Part shown: positions 33,560-42,944 of the stretch, one piece after another | Layout: each line of letters starts with the position of its first letter | Position numbering within the stretch: position 1 is the first letter of the stretch | Assembly: GCF_027563465.1 (NCBI RefSeq) | Contig: NZ_JAPFQA010000007.1 | Coordinates: forward strand, 1 to 64,000 | Direction of reading: 5' to 3' | DNA length: 64,000 bases | DNA from: Mesorhizobium qingshengii | Lineage (GTDB): Bacteria; Pseudomonadota; Alphaproteobacteria; Rhizobiales; Rhizobiaceae | The notes under the pieces: generated by a model | The model's input: only the letters and a program-made list of their open reading frames with translations | What the model was told of the DNA's origin: nothing | Databases searched by the model: none | Position numbers and translations under genes: made by a program

Positions 33560-36500
33560 GCCCGCGCCGCACCGACACCGGCGGCCGCATCGACAGGCTG
33601 AAAACCATCCGCTTCACCTTTGACGGTGTGGCCTATACTGGCCATGCGGGCGACACGCTGGCATCGGCCCTGCTGGCCAAGGGCGTCACCCTTTTCGGGC
33701 GCTCGTTCAAATACCACCGCCCGCGCGGCCTGCTGACGGCGGGTGTCGAGGAACCCAACGCCCTGGTGACGGTGCTGAAGGGCGAGGTCCGCGAGCCCAA
33801 CATCCCGGCGACCATGGTCGAGATCCATGACGGGTTGGTGGCCATCAGCCAGAACCGTTTTCCGTCGCTTGCCTGGGACATCAACGCCGTGAACCAGCTC
33901 GGCGGCAAGCTCCTGTCGGCCGGCTTCTACTACAAGACCTTCATGGGACCGGTGGTCGGCCCGCTCAAAGGCACACGCTTCTGGATGGTCTGCGAGCGTT
34001 TCATCCGCCGCGCCGCCGGTCTCGGCAGCGCCGGATCGGCGAAGGACCCGGCCCGCTACGAGCGCATGAATGCCTTTTGCGACGTGCTTGTGGTCGGTTC
34101 CGGCCCCGCCGGGCTGATGGCCGCCAAGGCCGCCGCCGATCAGGGCGCTCGCGTCATGCTGGCCGATCTCGAGCCGCGTTTCGGCGGCTCGGCCAACTGG
34201 TCGGGCGAGACGATCGATGGCGCGCCAGCCTCCGACTGGGCCCGGCGCACCGTCGCCCAGCTCGAAGGACGCGACAATGTCCGGCTTTTGCCGCGCACCA
34301 CGGTCTGGGGCTATTACGACAACAACACGCTTGCCGCGCTCGAACGGGTCACCGACCACAAGGAGCAGCCCGGCAAGGGCGAGCCGCGCCATCGCTACTG
34401 GGCAATCCGCGCCAAGTCTGTTGTTTTGGCCACGGGCGCTTTCGAGCGGCCGCTGGTCTTCCCGGGCAATGACAGGCCGGGCGTGATGCTGGCGCATGCG
34501 GCGGAGCGTTATGCCAACGAGTTCGGCGTGCTGCCGGGCGAGCGGATCGCGCTGTTCACCAACAATGACAGCGCCTATCGGGTGGCCGTCGCCTTGAAGA
34601 AAGCGGGTGCGGCGGTCGTCGCCATCGCCGACGTCCGGCCGGAGCTTTCGGCCGAGATGCGCAAGCTGGCCGAGGAAGTCGACGCCGAGATCCTGGCCGG
34701 CCATGCCGTCGTCGCCACCGAGGGTGGCAGGGCGCTGTCCGGCCTCAAGCTGCAGCGCTTCGACATGGCCAATGGCACCCTCACCGGCGATGCGCGCAGC
34801 ATCCACGCCGATTGCCTGCTGATGTCGGGCGGCTGGTCGCCGACAATCCACCTGGCCAGCCAGGCCGGCGCAAAGGCGCAATGGAATGCCGCGCGTCAGG
34901 CCTTCCTGCCGCCGAAGCCGACGCAGCAATGGCCGACACAGCAATGGATTGGCGCCGGCGCCTTCACCGGCAGCTTTTCGACGGCTGAGGCCATTGCCGA
35001 GGGCCGCGCCGCCGGCCTTGCCGCGGCTGGTGCAACGGGCACGCCGACTGCGTTGCCCACCGTCGAAGCCGTACCCGGAGATCCCGATCCGGCGCCGGTT
35101 TTCGAAATCAGGGCCAAGGGCAAGAGCTTTGTCGACTTCCAGCACGACGTGACGGCGGAGGATGTCCGGCTGGCGCATCGGGAAGGCTTCGTCTCGGTCG
35201 AGCATCTGAAGCGCTACACCACGCTAGGCATGGCGACCGACCAGGGCAAGAGTTCCAATATCCCCGGCCTTGCCATCATGGCCGAAGCGCTGGGCAAGCC
35301 GATCCCCGAGGTCGGCACGACGCGCTTCCGGCCACCTTTTGCACCGGTGTCGATCGGCTCGCTGGCGGCGGAGCGCTTCGGCGACCTGAAGCCCGAGCGG
35401 CTGACGCCGATGCATGACTGGCATGTCGCCAATGGCGCGACCATGTATTCCGCCGGCCTCTGGTATCGGCCGATGATCTATGGCGATGCCGGTGAGACGG
35501 TTGAGCAGGCCTATGTGCGCGAGGCCAAGGCGACGCGCGAAAGCGCCGGCATTGTCGACGTCTCGACATTGGGCAAGATTGCCGTACAGGGCCCCGATGC
35601 CGCTGCATTCCTCGACCGCGTCTACACCAACATGTTTTCGACACTCGCCGTCGGCAAGGCGCGCTACGGTTTGATGCTGCGCGAGGACGGCCTCGCCTTC
35701 GACGACGGCACCACCTGGCGGCTTGGCGAGCAGGATTTCCTGATGACCACCACCACTGCGAACGCCGGCAAGGTGATGCAGCATCTCGAGTATTTCCTCG
35801 ACGTCATCTGGCCAGAGCTGAAAGTCCACGTCACCTCGGTGACCGACGAATGGGCGGGCGCCGCGATTGGCGGGCCGAAGGCCAGGCAGATCCTTGCCGC
35901 CTGTGTCACAAGCACGGCAGTCGACAACGCCACCTTGCCCTTCATGGGCATCGTGCGCGGCGAGATAGCTGATGTGCCGGTGATGATCTGCCGGCTCTCC
36001 TTCTCCGGCGAAATGGCGTTCGAGGTTTATTCCGGCGCCGGCCACGGCACCCATGTCTGGGAAGCACTGATCGAGGCCGGCAAGCCGTTCGGGCTGGTTA
36101 CCTACGGGCTCGAGGCGCTGGGCACCATGCGCATCGAGAAGGGCCATGTCACCGGCGCCGAGATCGACGGCCGCACCACGGCGCGCGATCTGCATCTCGA
36201 CTGGATGCTGTCGAAGAAGAAGCCGTTCATCGGTTCGGCGATGATGGACCGCGAGGGCCTGATCGCTTCTGACCGTCTGGAACTGGTCGGCCTGATCGCA
36301 CTCGACAATCGGCCGCTCAACGGCGGCGCGCACATCGTCGAGGAGGTTGACGAGGCCAATCCGCACGGCTCCATCGGCCACATCACCGCTTGCTGCTATT
36401 CGCCGGCGCTGGGCAAGCATATCGCGCTCGCCCTGGTCAAGGGCGGCAAGGCGCGGCGCGGCACGCGCGCCCATGTCTCCGATCCCTTGCGCAACCGCTT

Positions 36501-36564
36501 CGGGCCGGTCGAGATCGTCTCCAACCACTTCTTCGATCCGGAAGGGACCCGCATGCATGGTTGA
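33556..36564 (+). CDS. soxA: Sarcosine oxidase alpha subunit
   Basis: The 1002-residue subunit has a ferredoxin-like N-terminal domain without Fe-S cysteines (TFDGVAYTGHAGDTLASALL, with FGRSFKYHRPRGL). A NAD/FAD-binding domain follows (VLVVGSGPAGLMAAKAAADQ near 176-196), then a C-terminal GcvT-like THF-binding domain (from about 610). It binds NAD+ and THF and converts the methyl group removed by the beta subunit to 5,10-methylene-THF. The start is GTG 33556 in a GTGA overlap with soxD. The length matches the family. Its TGA at 36562-36564 lies inside soxG. A product-channelling role within the complex is established for the family. Confidence 0.93.
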   Translation: MSPRRTDTGGRIDRLKTIRFTFDGVAYTGHAGDTLASALLAKGVTLFGRSFKYHRPRGLLTAGVEEPNALVTVLKGEVREPNIPATMVEIHDGLVAISQNRFPSLAWDINAVNQLGGKLLSAGFYYKTFMGPVVGPLKGTRFWMVCERFIRRAAGLGSAGSAKDPARYERMNAFCDVLVVGSGPAGLMAAKAAADQGARVMLADLEPRFGGSANWSGETIDGAPASDWARRTVAQLEGRDNVRLLPRTTVWGYYDNNTLAALERVTDHKEQPGKGEPRHRYWAIRAKSVVLATGAFERPLVFPGNDRPGVMLAHAAERYANEFGVLPGERIALFTNNDSAYRVAVALKKAGAAVVAIADVRPELSAEMRKLAEEVDAEILAGHAVVATEGGRALSGLKLQRFDMANGTLTGDARSIHADCLLMSGGWSPTIHLASQAGAKAQWNAARQAFLPPKPTQQWPTQQWIGAGAFTGSFSTAEAIAEGRAAGLAAAGATGTPTALPTVEAVPGDPDPAPVFEIRAKGKSFVDFQHDVTAEDVRLAHREGFVSVEHLKRYTTLGMATDQGKSSNIPGLAIMAEALGKPIPEVGTTRFRPPFAPVSIGSLAAERFGDLKPERLTPMHDWHVANGATMYSAGLWYRPMIYGDAGETVEQAYVREAKATRESAGIVDVSTLGKIAVQGPDAAAFLDRVYTNMFSTLAVGKARYGLMLREDGLAFDDGTTWRLGEQDFLMTTTTANAGKVMQHLEYFLDVIWPELKVHVTSVTDEWAGAAIGGPKARQILAACVTSTAVDNATLPFMGIVRGEIADVPVMICRLSFSGEMAFEVYSGAGHGTHVWEALIEAGKPFGLVTYGLEALGTMRIEKGHVTGAEIDGRTTARDLHLDWMLSKKKPFIGSAMMDREGLIASDRLELVGLIALDNRPLNGGAHIVEEVDEANPHGSIGHITACCYSPALGKHIALALVKGGKARRGTRAHVSDPLRNRFGPVEIVSNHFFDPEGTRMHG

Positions 36565-37144
36565 GCGCCAATCCCCCCTTGAGCCGGAGTTTCACGTCGG
36601 CTCGCACGGCAATTTCGAGCATGGGGTCGAGATCATCCTGACCGAGACGCGGCCAGGCTCGATTGTGCAACTTGCCGCCTGGCCGGGCGAGGAGAAGAAA
36701 CTGATATCAGGCATTCGCACCGTCACCGGGCTTGCGCTGCCCGATGGCGCTGGCGGCGGCCTGAGCGACGGTGTGAAGTCGGTGTTCGGCTTCGCGCCGG
36801 GAAAATTCACTGTCGCCGACGAAGCCGAAGGACTGGCCGCGGCATTCGCCAGGGTGGTAACCCCGGCCATCGGCACGGTGACCGATCTTTCACATGGCCG
36901 CACCGCCATTCGCATTGCCGGGCCGAAGGCCGAATGGGTGCTGGCGAAGTTCTTCGCCATCGACTTCGCGCTGCCGGCCTTTCCGGTTGGCGCCGGCCGC
37001 TCGACCACCCATCACGACGTCTTCGCCCAGATCCAGCGCACCAGCGCCGACCAGTTCGACATCTATGTCTTTCGCTCGTTCGCCCGCTCGTTCTGGAAGG
37101 CGCTCTGCCATGCCAGCGAGGAAGTCGGCTATGAGGTGCAATAG
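36557..37144 (+). CDS. soxG: Sarcosine oxidase gamma subunit
   Basis: The 195-residue subunit has a GcvT-like fold that packs against alpha, matching SoxG in length and in the segments LAAWPG, LPDGAGG and VVTPAIGTVTDLSHGRTAIRI. ATG 36557 overlaps the end of soxA by 8 bases. It has no catalytic residues; it is needed for heterotetramer stability. The operon ends here: a dispersed intergenic repeat element follows at once, and no folate genes (glyA, purU) follow as they do in some other sox operons. Confidence 0.9.
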   Translation: MVERQSPLEPEFHVGSHGNFEHGVEIILTETRPGSIVQLAAWPGEEKKLISGIRTVTGLALPDGAGGGLSDGVKSVFGFAPGKFTVADEAEGLAAAFARVVTPAIGTVTDLSHGRTAIRIAGPKAEWVLAKFFAIDFALPAFPVGAGRSTTHHDVFAQIQRTSADQFDIYVFRSFARSFWKALCHASEEVGYEVQ

Positions 37145-37262
37145 AGCAATTCCAGGAAAAGTGTGAAACGGGCTTTCCCGGGAAAAGCGCACAGCGCTTT
37201 CCCTTGGGAATTGCGTCAAGACAAGGAGTTGGAGCAACTCACCGCTTCCCTGAAATGCTCTA
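37145..37262. repeat. Dispersed intergenic element after soxG
   Basis: GAGCAATTCCAGGAAAAGTG at the left and GGGAATTGCGTCAAGACAAG at the right (AATTCC/GGAATT arms) surround a GTGAAACGG...TTTCCC hairpin core. I recall this layout as a common Mesorhizobium intergenic repeat. The remaining bases to 37435 hold no gene. Confidence 0.65.
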
Positions 37263-37435
37263 ACTGGCGCGGCCGGATGGTCGCGTCGCCTCTGCCTCTG
37301 GCATCAAGGCCAACCGGTTCTGCCGCTAGAGAATTCCGCCGCGGACGACCATGGTGGCAAAGCGTGGCCGTCTAGCCGGCCCAAGGGATAAATCCCGTCT
37401 CAGCGTCGGCACATTCGTTTGGTTCGAACATCTCC

Positions 37436-38878
37436 ATGACTGCAGAAATATCCGCCGGCGCCACGGATCGCGCCGATGTGTCGGCCAGAGCCATGTTCCT
37501 GCTGCCGCTGACGGTTGCCTGCGGCGTCTTCATGACCAGCCTCGACCAGAATGTCGTGGTGACGGCGCTGCCCGGCATCGGCGAAAGTCTCGGCCGCCCG
37601 CCCAGCCAGCTCGGCCTCTTGATCACCGTCTATGTCGCCAGCCTGATCATCTCGATGCCGCTTGGCGGCTGGGCCGCCGACCGCTTCGGCCTGCGCAACG
37701 TCTACTGCTTCGCCTTGCTGGTGTTCGCCACCTCGTCGGCCCTGTGCGGGCTGTCCGACAACATCTGGATGCTGGTCGGCGCCCGCGCGCTGCAAGGCTT
37801 CGGCGGCGCGCTGATGGGCACGCTCGGCCAGGTCGTCATCCTGTCGACCTTTCCGCGCAGCCGCACGCTCAGGATCAACATGTACATCTCGCTGGCCGGC
37901 CAGTCCGGGCCATTGGTCGGCCCGCTCGTCGGCGGCGCGCTGACCACGTACATCTCCTGGCGCTGGATCTTCTTCATCAACGTGCCCTTCGCGCTGACTG
38001 CGGCTGTGCTTGCCGCCTCGCTGTTTCCGACGATGACCAAGCCCGTGCGCACGCCGTTCGATTTTCCGGGCTTCCTGCTGGTCGGAGGCGGCATGGTGCT
38101 GCTGGTCTTCGGCATGGACTCACTCGCCGCGAAGGACGCGGCTGGCGGCATGATCGCGGCTGAACTTGCGCTGGCGATCCTCATCCTGACGGCCGCCTCG
38201 TTCTACTGCTTGCGCGCCCGCAATCCCCTGCTCGACCTCAAGCTGCTGCGCATCCGCACCTTCCGCATCTCCTTCCTCACCGGCGGCGGGCTGGACACGA
38301 TCGGCCTCAGCTCCGTCGTCTTCCTGCTGCCGCTGATGTTCCAGCTCGGCTTCGGCATGAGCGCGGTGCAGGCGGGATCGCTCACCTTCGTGGCGGCAGT
38401 CGGCTCGGTGATCATGCGTTTCTTCATGCCGCGCGTCCTCAACCGGTTCGGTTTTCGCCGCGTGCTGGTCTTCAACACGCCGATCGTCGCCGCCATGGTG
38501 GCCGGCTTCGCCTTGATGCAGGCGACCACACCGGTCTGGATCGTGCTTGCCTACATCTTCGTCTTCGGCGTCTTCCGCTCCGCGCAATGGGCCTCGACCG
38601 GCAACCTCGCCTATTCCGACATCGCTCCCGAGCAACTCGCCCGCTTCAGCGCGCTCTATTACATATTGTGGCAACTGGCGGTCGCGATAAGCGTCGGCCT
38701 CGCTGCCGCCGCACTGTCGTTCCTGGCCGGAGGCGGCCCGGCCGTGGCCAATGACTTCAGGATCCTGTTCGGGATCGAGGGTGTCATCACGCTGTGCGCG
38801 CTGCTCGCCTACCTCAAGCTGACACCGCAGGACGGCGCGCATGTCAGCGGCCATGGCGCGCAGATGAACACGGAGTAG
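37436..38878 (+). CDS. MFS transporter, DHA2-like drug:H+ antiporter
   Basis: The 480-residue protein has about 14 predicted helices. It shows the MFS motif A region (GGWAADRFGLRNVYCFALLV) and motif C (GQSGPLVGPLVGGALT), which marks exporters. This fits the DHA2/EmrB family. Substrates of such pumps are hydrophobic drugs or conjugates and cannot be predicted here. It is a single gene with a CATCTCC leader and no clear ribosome site. The 558-base region from soxG to the first helix includes the dispersed repeat. It is convergent with the nitroreductase gene, 44 bases apart. Confidence 0.83.
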   Translation: MTAEISAGATDRADVSARAMFLLPLTVACGVFMTSLDQNVVVTALPGIGESLGRPPSQLGLLITVYVASLIISMPLGGWAADRFGLRNVYCFALLVFATSSALCGLSDNIWMLVGARALQGFGGALMGTLGQVVILSTFPRSRTLRINMYISLAGQSGPLVGPLVGGALTTYISWRWIFFINVPFALTAAVLAASLFPTMTKPVRTPFDFPGFLLVGGGMVLLVFGMDSLAAKDAAGGMIAAELALAILILTAASFYCLRARNPLLDLKLLRIRTFRISFLTGGGLDTIGLSSVVFLLPLMFQLGFGMSAVQAGSLTFVAAVGSVIMRFFMPRVLNRFGFRRVLVFNTPIVAAMVAGFALMQATTPVWIVLAYIFVFGVFRSAQWASTGNLAYSDIAPEQLARFSALYYILWQLAVAISVGLAAAALSFLAGGGPAVANDFRILFGIEGVITLCALLAYLKLTPQDGAHVSGHGAQMNTE

Positions 38879-38922
38879 AGCAGCCAGACTTGGTCCGTCA
38901 GGCCGGTGCTACTTCAAGCTGG

Positions 38923-39627
38923 CTACTCGCTGAACGACACCCACTCTTCCAGCGGCACGCGATCGGTGCGGAAGGCGTTTTCGGGCTTGGACGTGTCCTC
39001 ATGGCCAAGCGCCATGCCGCAAACGACGATCTCCTCGTCGGGAATGTTGAGCACCGGCCTGATCTGCCGGTGATAGGGCGCGAATGCCGCTTGCGGGCAC
39101 GTGTGCAGGCCCCTGCCCCGCGCCGCCACCATGATGTTCTGCAGGAACATGCCGTAGTCGATCCATGAGCCCTGGTTGAGCCGGCGGTCGATGGTGAAGA
39201 TCATGCCGACCGGCGCGTCGAAGAAGACGAAGTTGCGGTCGTGCTGGGCGCGCATCTTGTCGACCTCCCTGCGGCCGATGCCGAGCGCGCCATAGAGGCC
39301 GAACCCGTTGGCGCGCCGGCGGGTCAGATAGGGCTCGAAGAACTGGGTGGGATAGTAGCGGTACTCGTCCCAGTCGGCCTTTTCGGCGCGAATGCCGGAA
39401 TTGAGAATGGCGTCGGTGATCCGCTGCTTGGTCTCGCCCTTGGTGACATAGACCTTCCACGGCTGCATGTTGGTGCCCGATGGAGCCCGGGCCGCAACCG
39501 ACAGAATGTTTCGGATGGTATCGTCATCGACCATGTCGGGCAGGAATGCCCGCACCGAGCGGCGCGACAGGATCGCTTCGTCGACGATCTCGGCATCACC
39601 CGCGATTCCGGGGTTATTCTCCAGCAT
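38923..39627 (-). CDS. Nitroreductase-family FMN protein
   Basis: The 234-residue protein has the nitroreductase signature: RRSVRAFLP (22-30) with the FMN-contacting Arg residues, AARAPSGTNMQPWKVYV (about 42-58), and a C-terminal ALGHEDTSKPENAFRT tail. It should be a homodimeric flavoenzyme using NAD(P)H on nitroaromatics, quinones or similar acceptors. ATG 39627 gives the family-typical start; in-frame codons upstream run into the regulator's promoter. It is divergent from the XRE-cupin gene and shares the 171-base intergenic region containing three TTCATGA repeats, so it may be under that regulator's control. Confidence 0.85.
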   Translation of the reverse strand: MLENNPGIAGDAEIVDEAILSRRSVRAFLPDMVDDDTIRNILSVAARAPSGTNMQPWKVYVTKGETKQRITDAILNSGIRAEKADWDEYRYYPTQFFEPYLTRRRANGFGLYGALGIGRREVDKMRAQHDRNFVFFDAPVGMIFTIDRRLNQGSWIDYGMFLQNIMVAARGRGLHTCPQAAFAPYHRQIRPVLNIPDEEIVVCGMALGHEDTSKPENAFRTDRVPLEEWVSFSE

Positions 39628-39747
39628 GGGCCGTCCCTTACCCTTTGTCTCGATCGGACGTCCCCACTCGCCGCTCGCGGCCGAGCCTTTGCATGAACCA
39701 TCAAAATCGTGCAAGCAAATCTTGAGCATCTGTGAAAATCTACTTGA

Positions 39748-39799
39748 TTTTTTCATGAGCTTGATTTCTCATGAAATTTGACCGTTCTTTTTCATGAAG
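39748..39799. promoter_or_regulatory. Three TTYTCATGA repeats in the XRE regulator promoter
   Basis: TTTTTTCATGA (39748-39758), TTTCTCATGAAA (39765-39776) and CTTTTTCATGAAG (39787-39799) fall within about 50 bases, in the divergent region between the nitroreductase and XRE-cupin genes. Repeated TTTTTCATGA units are typical of an operator array. Confidence 0.55.
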
Positions 39800-40395
39800 T
39801 GAGCGTTTTGCCTTCACCTACCGCGCGAACATTGCAGGGGCCTGACGAACGTGTGCTGGCCGGCGATATCAGGGCACTGCGCAAGGCGCGCGGGCTGACG
39901 CTTGCGGAGATCGGCCTGAAGCTCGGCCGTTCGGTCGGCTGGGTCAGCCAGGTCGAGCGTGGCCTCTCGGCGCCATCGCTCAGCGACCTCAGAGCCTTCG
40001 CCGAACTGTTCGGCGTGCCGGTCAGCCTGTTCTTCAGCCATGACGTGCCTGTCGAAAGCGAGCGCGGCGTGGTCGTGCGCGCCGGCAGCCGGCGCACGCT
40101 TGGCACAAGCGAATCCGGACTGGTGGAGGAGCTTCTGTCGCCCGATCTCGGCGGTAGCTTCGAGATGCTGCGTTCGGTCTTCGCACCGGGCGCGGAGCTG
40201 AAGATCGAGGCACGCCGGCCGACCGAGGAGGCCGGATACGTCGCGTCCGGAACGTTCGACATCGAAATTGCCGGCATCTGGCATCGGCTCGGCGAAGGCG
40301 ACTCCTTTCGCTTCGAGGGCAAGCCTTTCCGCTGGCGCAATCCGGGTGCCGATCCGGCGGTTGTCATCTGGGTGGTTTCGCCGCCGGTTTATTGA
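39799..40395 (+). CDS. XRE-family regulator with C-terminal cupin domain
   Basis: The 198-residue regulator has an XRE HTH (about 25-75: IRALRKARGLTLAEIGLKLG and then GWVSQVERGLSAPSLSDL). A C-terminal cupin (about 120-195) ends DSFRFEGKPFRWRNPG. PuuR-type relatives respond to amines such as putrescine or to amino acid derivatives. No ATG is available; GTG 39799 is taken as start, with TTG 39808 as an alternative, and neither has a good ribosome site. The third TTCATGA repeat touches the start, so self-repression is likely. The downstream FAD/GcvT-aminotransferase operon, 95 bases away on the same strand, is the obvious target. Confidence 0.82.
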   Translation: MSVLPSPTARTLQGPDERVLAGDIRALRKARGLTLAEIGLKLGRSVGWVSQVERGLSAPSLSDLRAFAELFGVPVSLFFSHDVPVESERGVVVRAGSRRTLGTSESGLVEELLSPDLGGSFEMLRSVFAPGAELKIEARRPTEEAGYVASGTFDIEIAGIWHRLGEGDSFRFEGKPFRWRNPGADPAVVIWVVSPPVY

Positions 40396-40490
40396 ATGCA
40401 TGTCGCCCAAAAGCGCGCGGCGGTTTTGGCCAACGATATGCATCAAAACAAAAAAGAAAGCGCAGCGCGCTGAAGGTATGGGAGAAGAAC

Positions 40491-42944
40491 ATGGCCGGTT
40501 TGCCGAGCACGGCGCGCGTGGTGATCATCGGAGGCGGTGCCGTCGGCGCGTCCTCGCTCTATCATCTCGCCAAGGCGGGCTGGACCGACTGCGTGCTCCT
40601 GGAAAAAAACGAGCTGACCTCCGGCTCGACCTGGCATGCCGCCGGCAATGTGCCGACCTTCTCCTCGTCCTGGTCGCTGATGAACATGCAGCGCTATTCG
40701 ACCGAGCTTTATCGCGGCCTGGCCGAAGCGGTCGACTATCCCATGAACTATCACGTCACCGGCTCGCTGCGGCTCGCCCACTCGGTCGAGCGCATGCAGG
40801 AATTCCAGCGCGCCAAGGGCATGGGCCGCTATCAGGGCATGGACATCGACGTCGTCGGCGTCGACGAGATCAAGCGCCGCTATCCCTTTATCGAAACCCA
40901 TGATTTGAAAGGCGCGCTGTACGATCCGAGCGACGGCGACATCGATCCGGCGCAGCTCACCCAGGCATTGGCCAAGGGCGCGCGCGACATGGGCGCCAGG
41001 ATCATCCGCTTCTGCCCGGTCACCGGCGTGCGCCGCGAGGCCGACGAATGGGTGGTCGAGACGGCACAAGGCGAGATCCGCTGCGAGATCGTCGTCAATG
41101 CCGCCGGTTACCGCGCCGCCGAAGTAGGCCGAATGTTCGGCCGCGACGTGCCGATGATGGTGATGAGCCATCAGTACATCTTGTTCGAGGAGATCCCCGA
41201 GCTGGCCGCCTGGTCCAGGGAACAGGGCCAAAAACTGCCGCTGCTGCGCGATGTCGACACCTCCTACTACCTGCGCCAGGAAAAGAACGGCATGAATCTC
41301 GGCCCCTATGAGCGCAATTGCCGCGCGCATTGGGCAACCCACAACGATCCGATGCCGGAGGACTTTTCCTTCCAGCTATTCCCCGACGATCTCGACCGGC
41401 TGGAGCATTATCTGGCCGACGCTGTCGCCCGCGTGCCGATCCTGGGCACGGCAGGCCTGTCCAAGGTCATCAACGGCCCGATCCCCTACACGCCGGACGG
41501 CAATCCGCTGATCGGCCCGATGCCGGGCGTCCCCAACGCCTTCGAGGCCTGCGTCTTCACCTTCGGCATTGCCCAGGGCGGCGGCGCCGGCAAGGTGCTG
41601 GCCGAATGGGTGACGCAAGGCCAGACCGAATGGGACATGTGGTCGTGCGATCCGCGCCGCTTCACCTCGTTTGCATCGGCTCCCGATTACTGCGTCGCCA
41701 AGGGCATGGAGATCTACGGCAACGAATATGCCATCCAGTTTCCACGCCACGCCTGGCCGGAGGGTCGCGACCGCAAACTGTCGCCGATCCACGACCGCAT
41801 CAAGGCGCTCGGCGCCCGCTTCGACGCCTATAATGGCTGGGAGCGCGCCACCTGGTACGCGCAGGACGGCGACGACATCTCCGAGGAAGCCACGCTGACC
41901 TTCCGCCGCGAGGGGCCGTGGCACCATCGCGTGCGCGAAGAGTGCCTCGCCGTGCGCGACGCGGCCGGCATTTTGGACCTGCCGGGCTTTTCGCGCTTCA
42001 ACCTCGAGGGTCCGGGTGCCGCCGAATGGCTGGGCCTGCAGGTCACCGGCCTGGTGCCCAAGCCCGGCCGCATTGGCCTCGTCTATTTCGCCGACGACAA
42101 GGGCCGCATCGTCACCGAAATGTCCGTCGTGCGCCACGACGAGAATGTGATGACGCTGATCACCGCCGCGGTCGCGCAATGGCACGATTTCGAATGGCTG
42201 AAATCGCGCATGCCCAGGGATGCGGCCTTCAAGCTGATCGACCGGACCGAGGAATTCTCCACCCAGATCCTGGCCGGTCCAAACTCGCGAAAAATCCTCG
42301 CCGACGTCTGCGAAGCCGACCTCGCTTTGCCATGGCTGACGCATCAGGAAACGAAGATCGCCGGCCGCTGGGCGAAGCTTGTGCGCGTGTCCTTCGCCGG
42401 CGAACTCGGTTGGGAGATCCACACCAGGGTCGACGACACCGCCGCCATCTTCGACGCTGTCTGCGCCGCTGGCCAGAAGCACGGGCTGAAACCGTTCGGC
42501 ATGTACGCGCTGGACTCACTCAGGCTCGAAAAAGGCTACCGCACCTGGAAGGGCGACCTCTCAACCGACTATTCGATCCTGCAGGGCGGGCTGGAGCGCT
42601 TCGTCAAATGGGACAAGCCCGAGTTCCGAGGCAAGGCGGCGCTCCAGAACGAGAAACAGCAAGGTGTGAAGAAGCGTTTCGTCACGCTGGTTGTCGAAAA
42701 TCCCGGCGATTGCGACGCGCCCTACATGTCGACGCTGTGGCATGGCGGACAGATTGTTGGCGAGACGACGTCCGGCGGCTGGGGGCATCGCATCGACAAG
42801 TCGATCGCGCTCGGCATGTTGCGCATGGATTTGACCGAGCCCGGCACATCAGTCGAGGTCGAAATCTTCGGCGACCGTTTCAAGGCGGTCGTGCAGAAGG
42901 ATGAACCTTTGTGGGATCCCAAGAACGAGAGGCTGAGAGCCTGA
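40491..42944 (+). CDS. FAD/GcvT oxidoreductase (dimethylglycine-dehydrogenase-like), first copy of the operon
   Basis: The 817-residue enzyme starts MAGLPSTARVVIIGGGAVGA: the Rossmann GGGAVG near 13-18, then SGSTWHAAGNVPTF, in which the His sits at the flavin-linking position. The DAO domain covers about 1-400 and the GcvT-type folate domain about 420-815. It should oxidise an N-methyl amino acid and pass the methyl group to THF. ATG 40491 follows GGAGAAGAAC, a good ribosome site. It is the first gene of a three-gene operon (its TGA overlaps the ATG of the aminotransferase gene). The residues after the WHAAG motif (NVPTFSSSW) differ from those in the third gene (LIGQLRGSQ), hinting at different substrates. 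Confidence 0.87.
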   Translation: MAGLPSTARVVIIGGGAVGASSLYHLAKAGWTDCVLLEKNELTSGSTWHAAGNVPTFSSSWSLMNMQRYSTELYRGLAEAVDYPMNYHVTGSLRLAHSVERMQEFQRAKGMGRYQGMDIDVVGVDEIKRRYPFIETHDLKGALYDPSDGDIDPAQLTQALAKGARDMGARIIRFCPVTGVRREADEWVVETAQGEIRCEIVVNAAGYRAAEVGRMFGRDVPMMVMSHQYILFEEIPELAAWSREQGQKLPLLRDVDTSYYLRQEKNGMNLGPYERNCRAHWATHNDPMPEDFSFQLFPDDLDRLEHYLADAVARVPILGTAGLSKVINGPIPYTPDGNPLIGPMPGVPNAFEACVFTFGIAQGGGAGKVLAEWVTQGQTEWDMWSCDPRRFTSFASAPDYCVAKGMEIYGNEYAIQFPRHAWPEGRDRKLSPIHDRIKALGARFDAYNGWERATWYAQDGDDISEEATLTFRREGPWHHRVREECLAVRDAAGILDLPGFSRFNLEGPGAAEWLGLQVTGLVPKPGRIGLVYFADDKGRIVTEMSVVRHDENVMTLITAAVAQWHDFEWLKSRMPRDAAFKLIDRTEEFSTQILAGPNSRKILADVCEADLALPWLTHQETKIAGRWAKLVRVSFAGELGWEIHTRVDDTAAIFDAVCAAGQKHGLKPFGMYALDSLRLEKGYRTWKGDLSTDYSILQGGLERFVKWDKPEFRGKAALQNEKQQGVKKRFVTLVVENPGDCDAPYMSTLWHGGQIVGETTSGGWGHRIDKSIALGMLRMDLTEPGTSVEVEIFGDRFKAVVQKDEPLWDPKNERLRA

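Noticed and set aside
37415..37440. GGTTCGAAC, a T-loop-like sequence suggesting a tRNA
   Set aside because: No acceptor stem, D arm or anticodon arm can be drawn around it, and the sequence runs directly into the MFS start codon.
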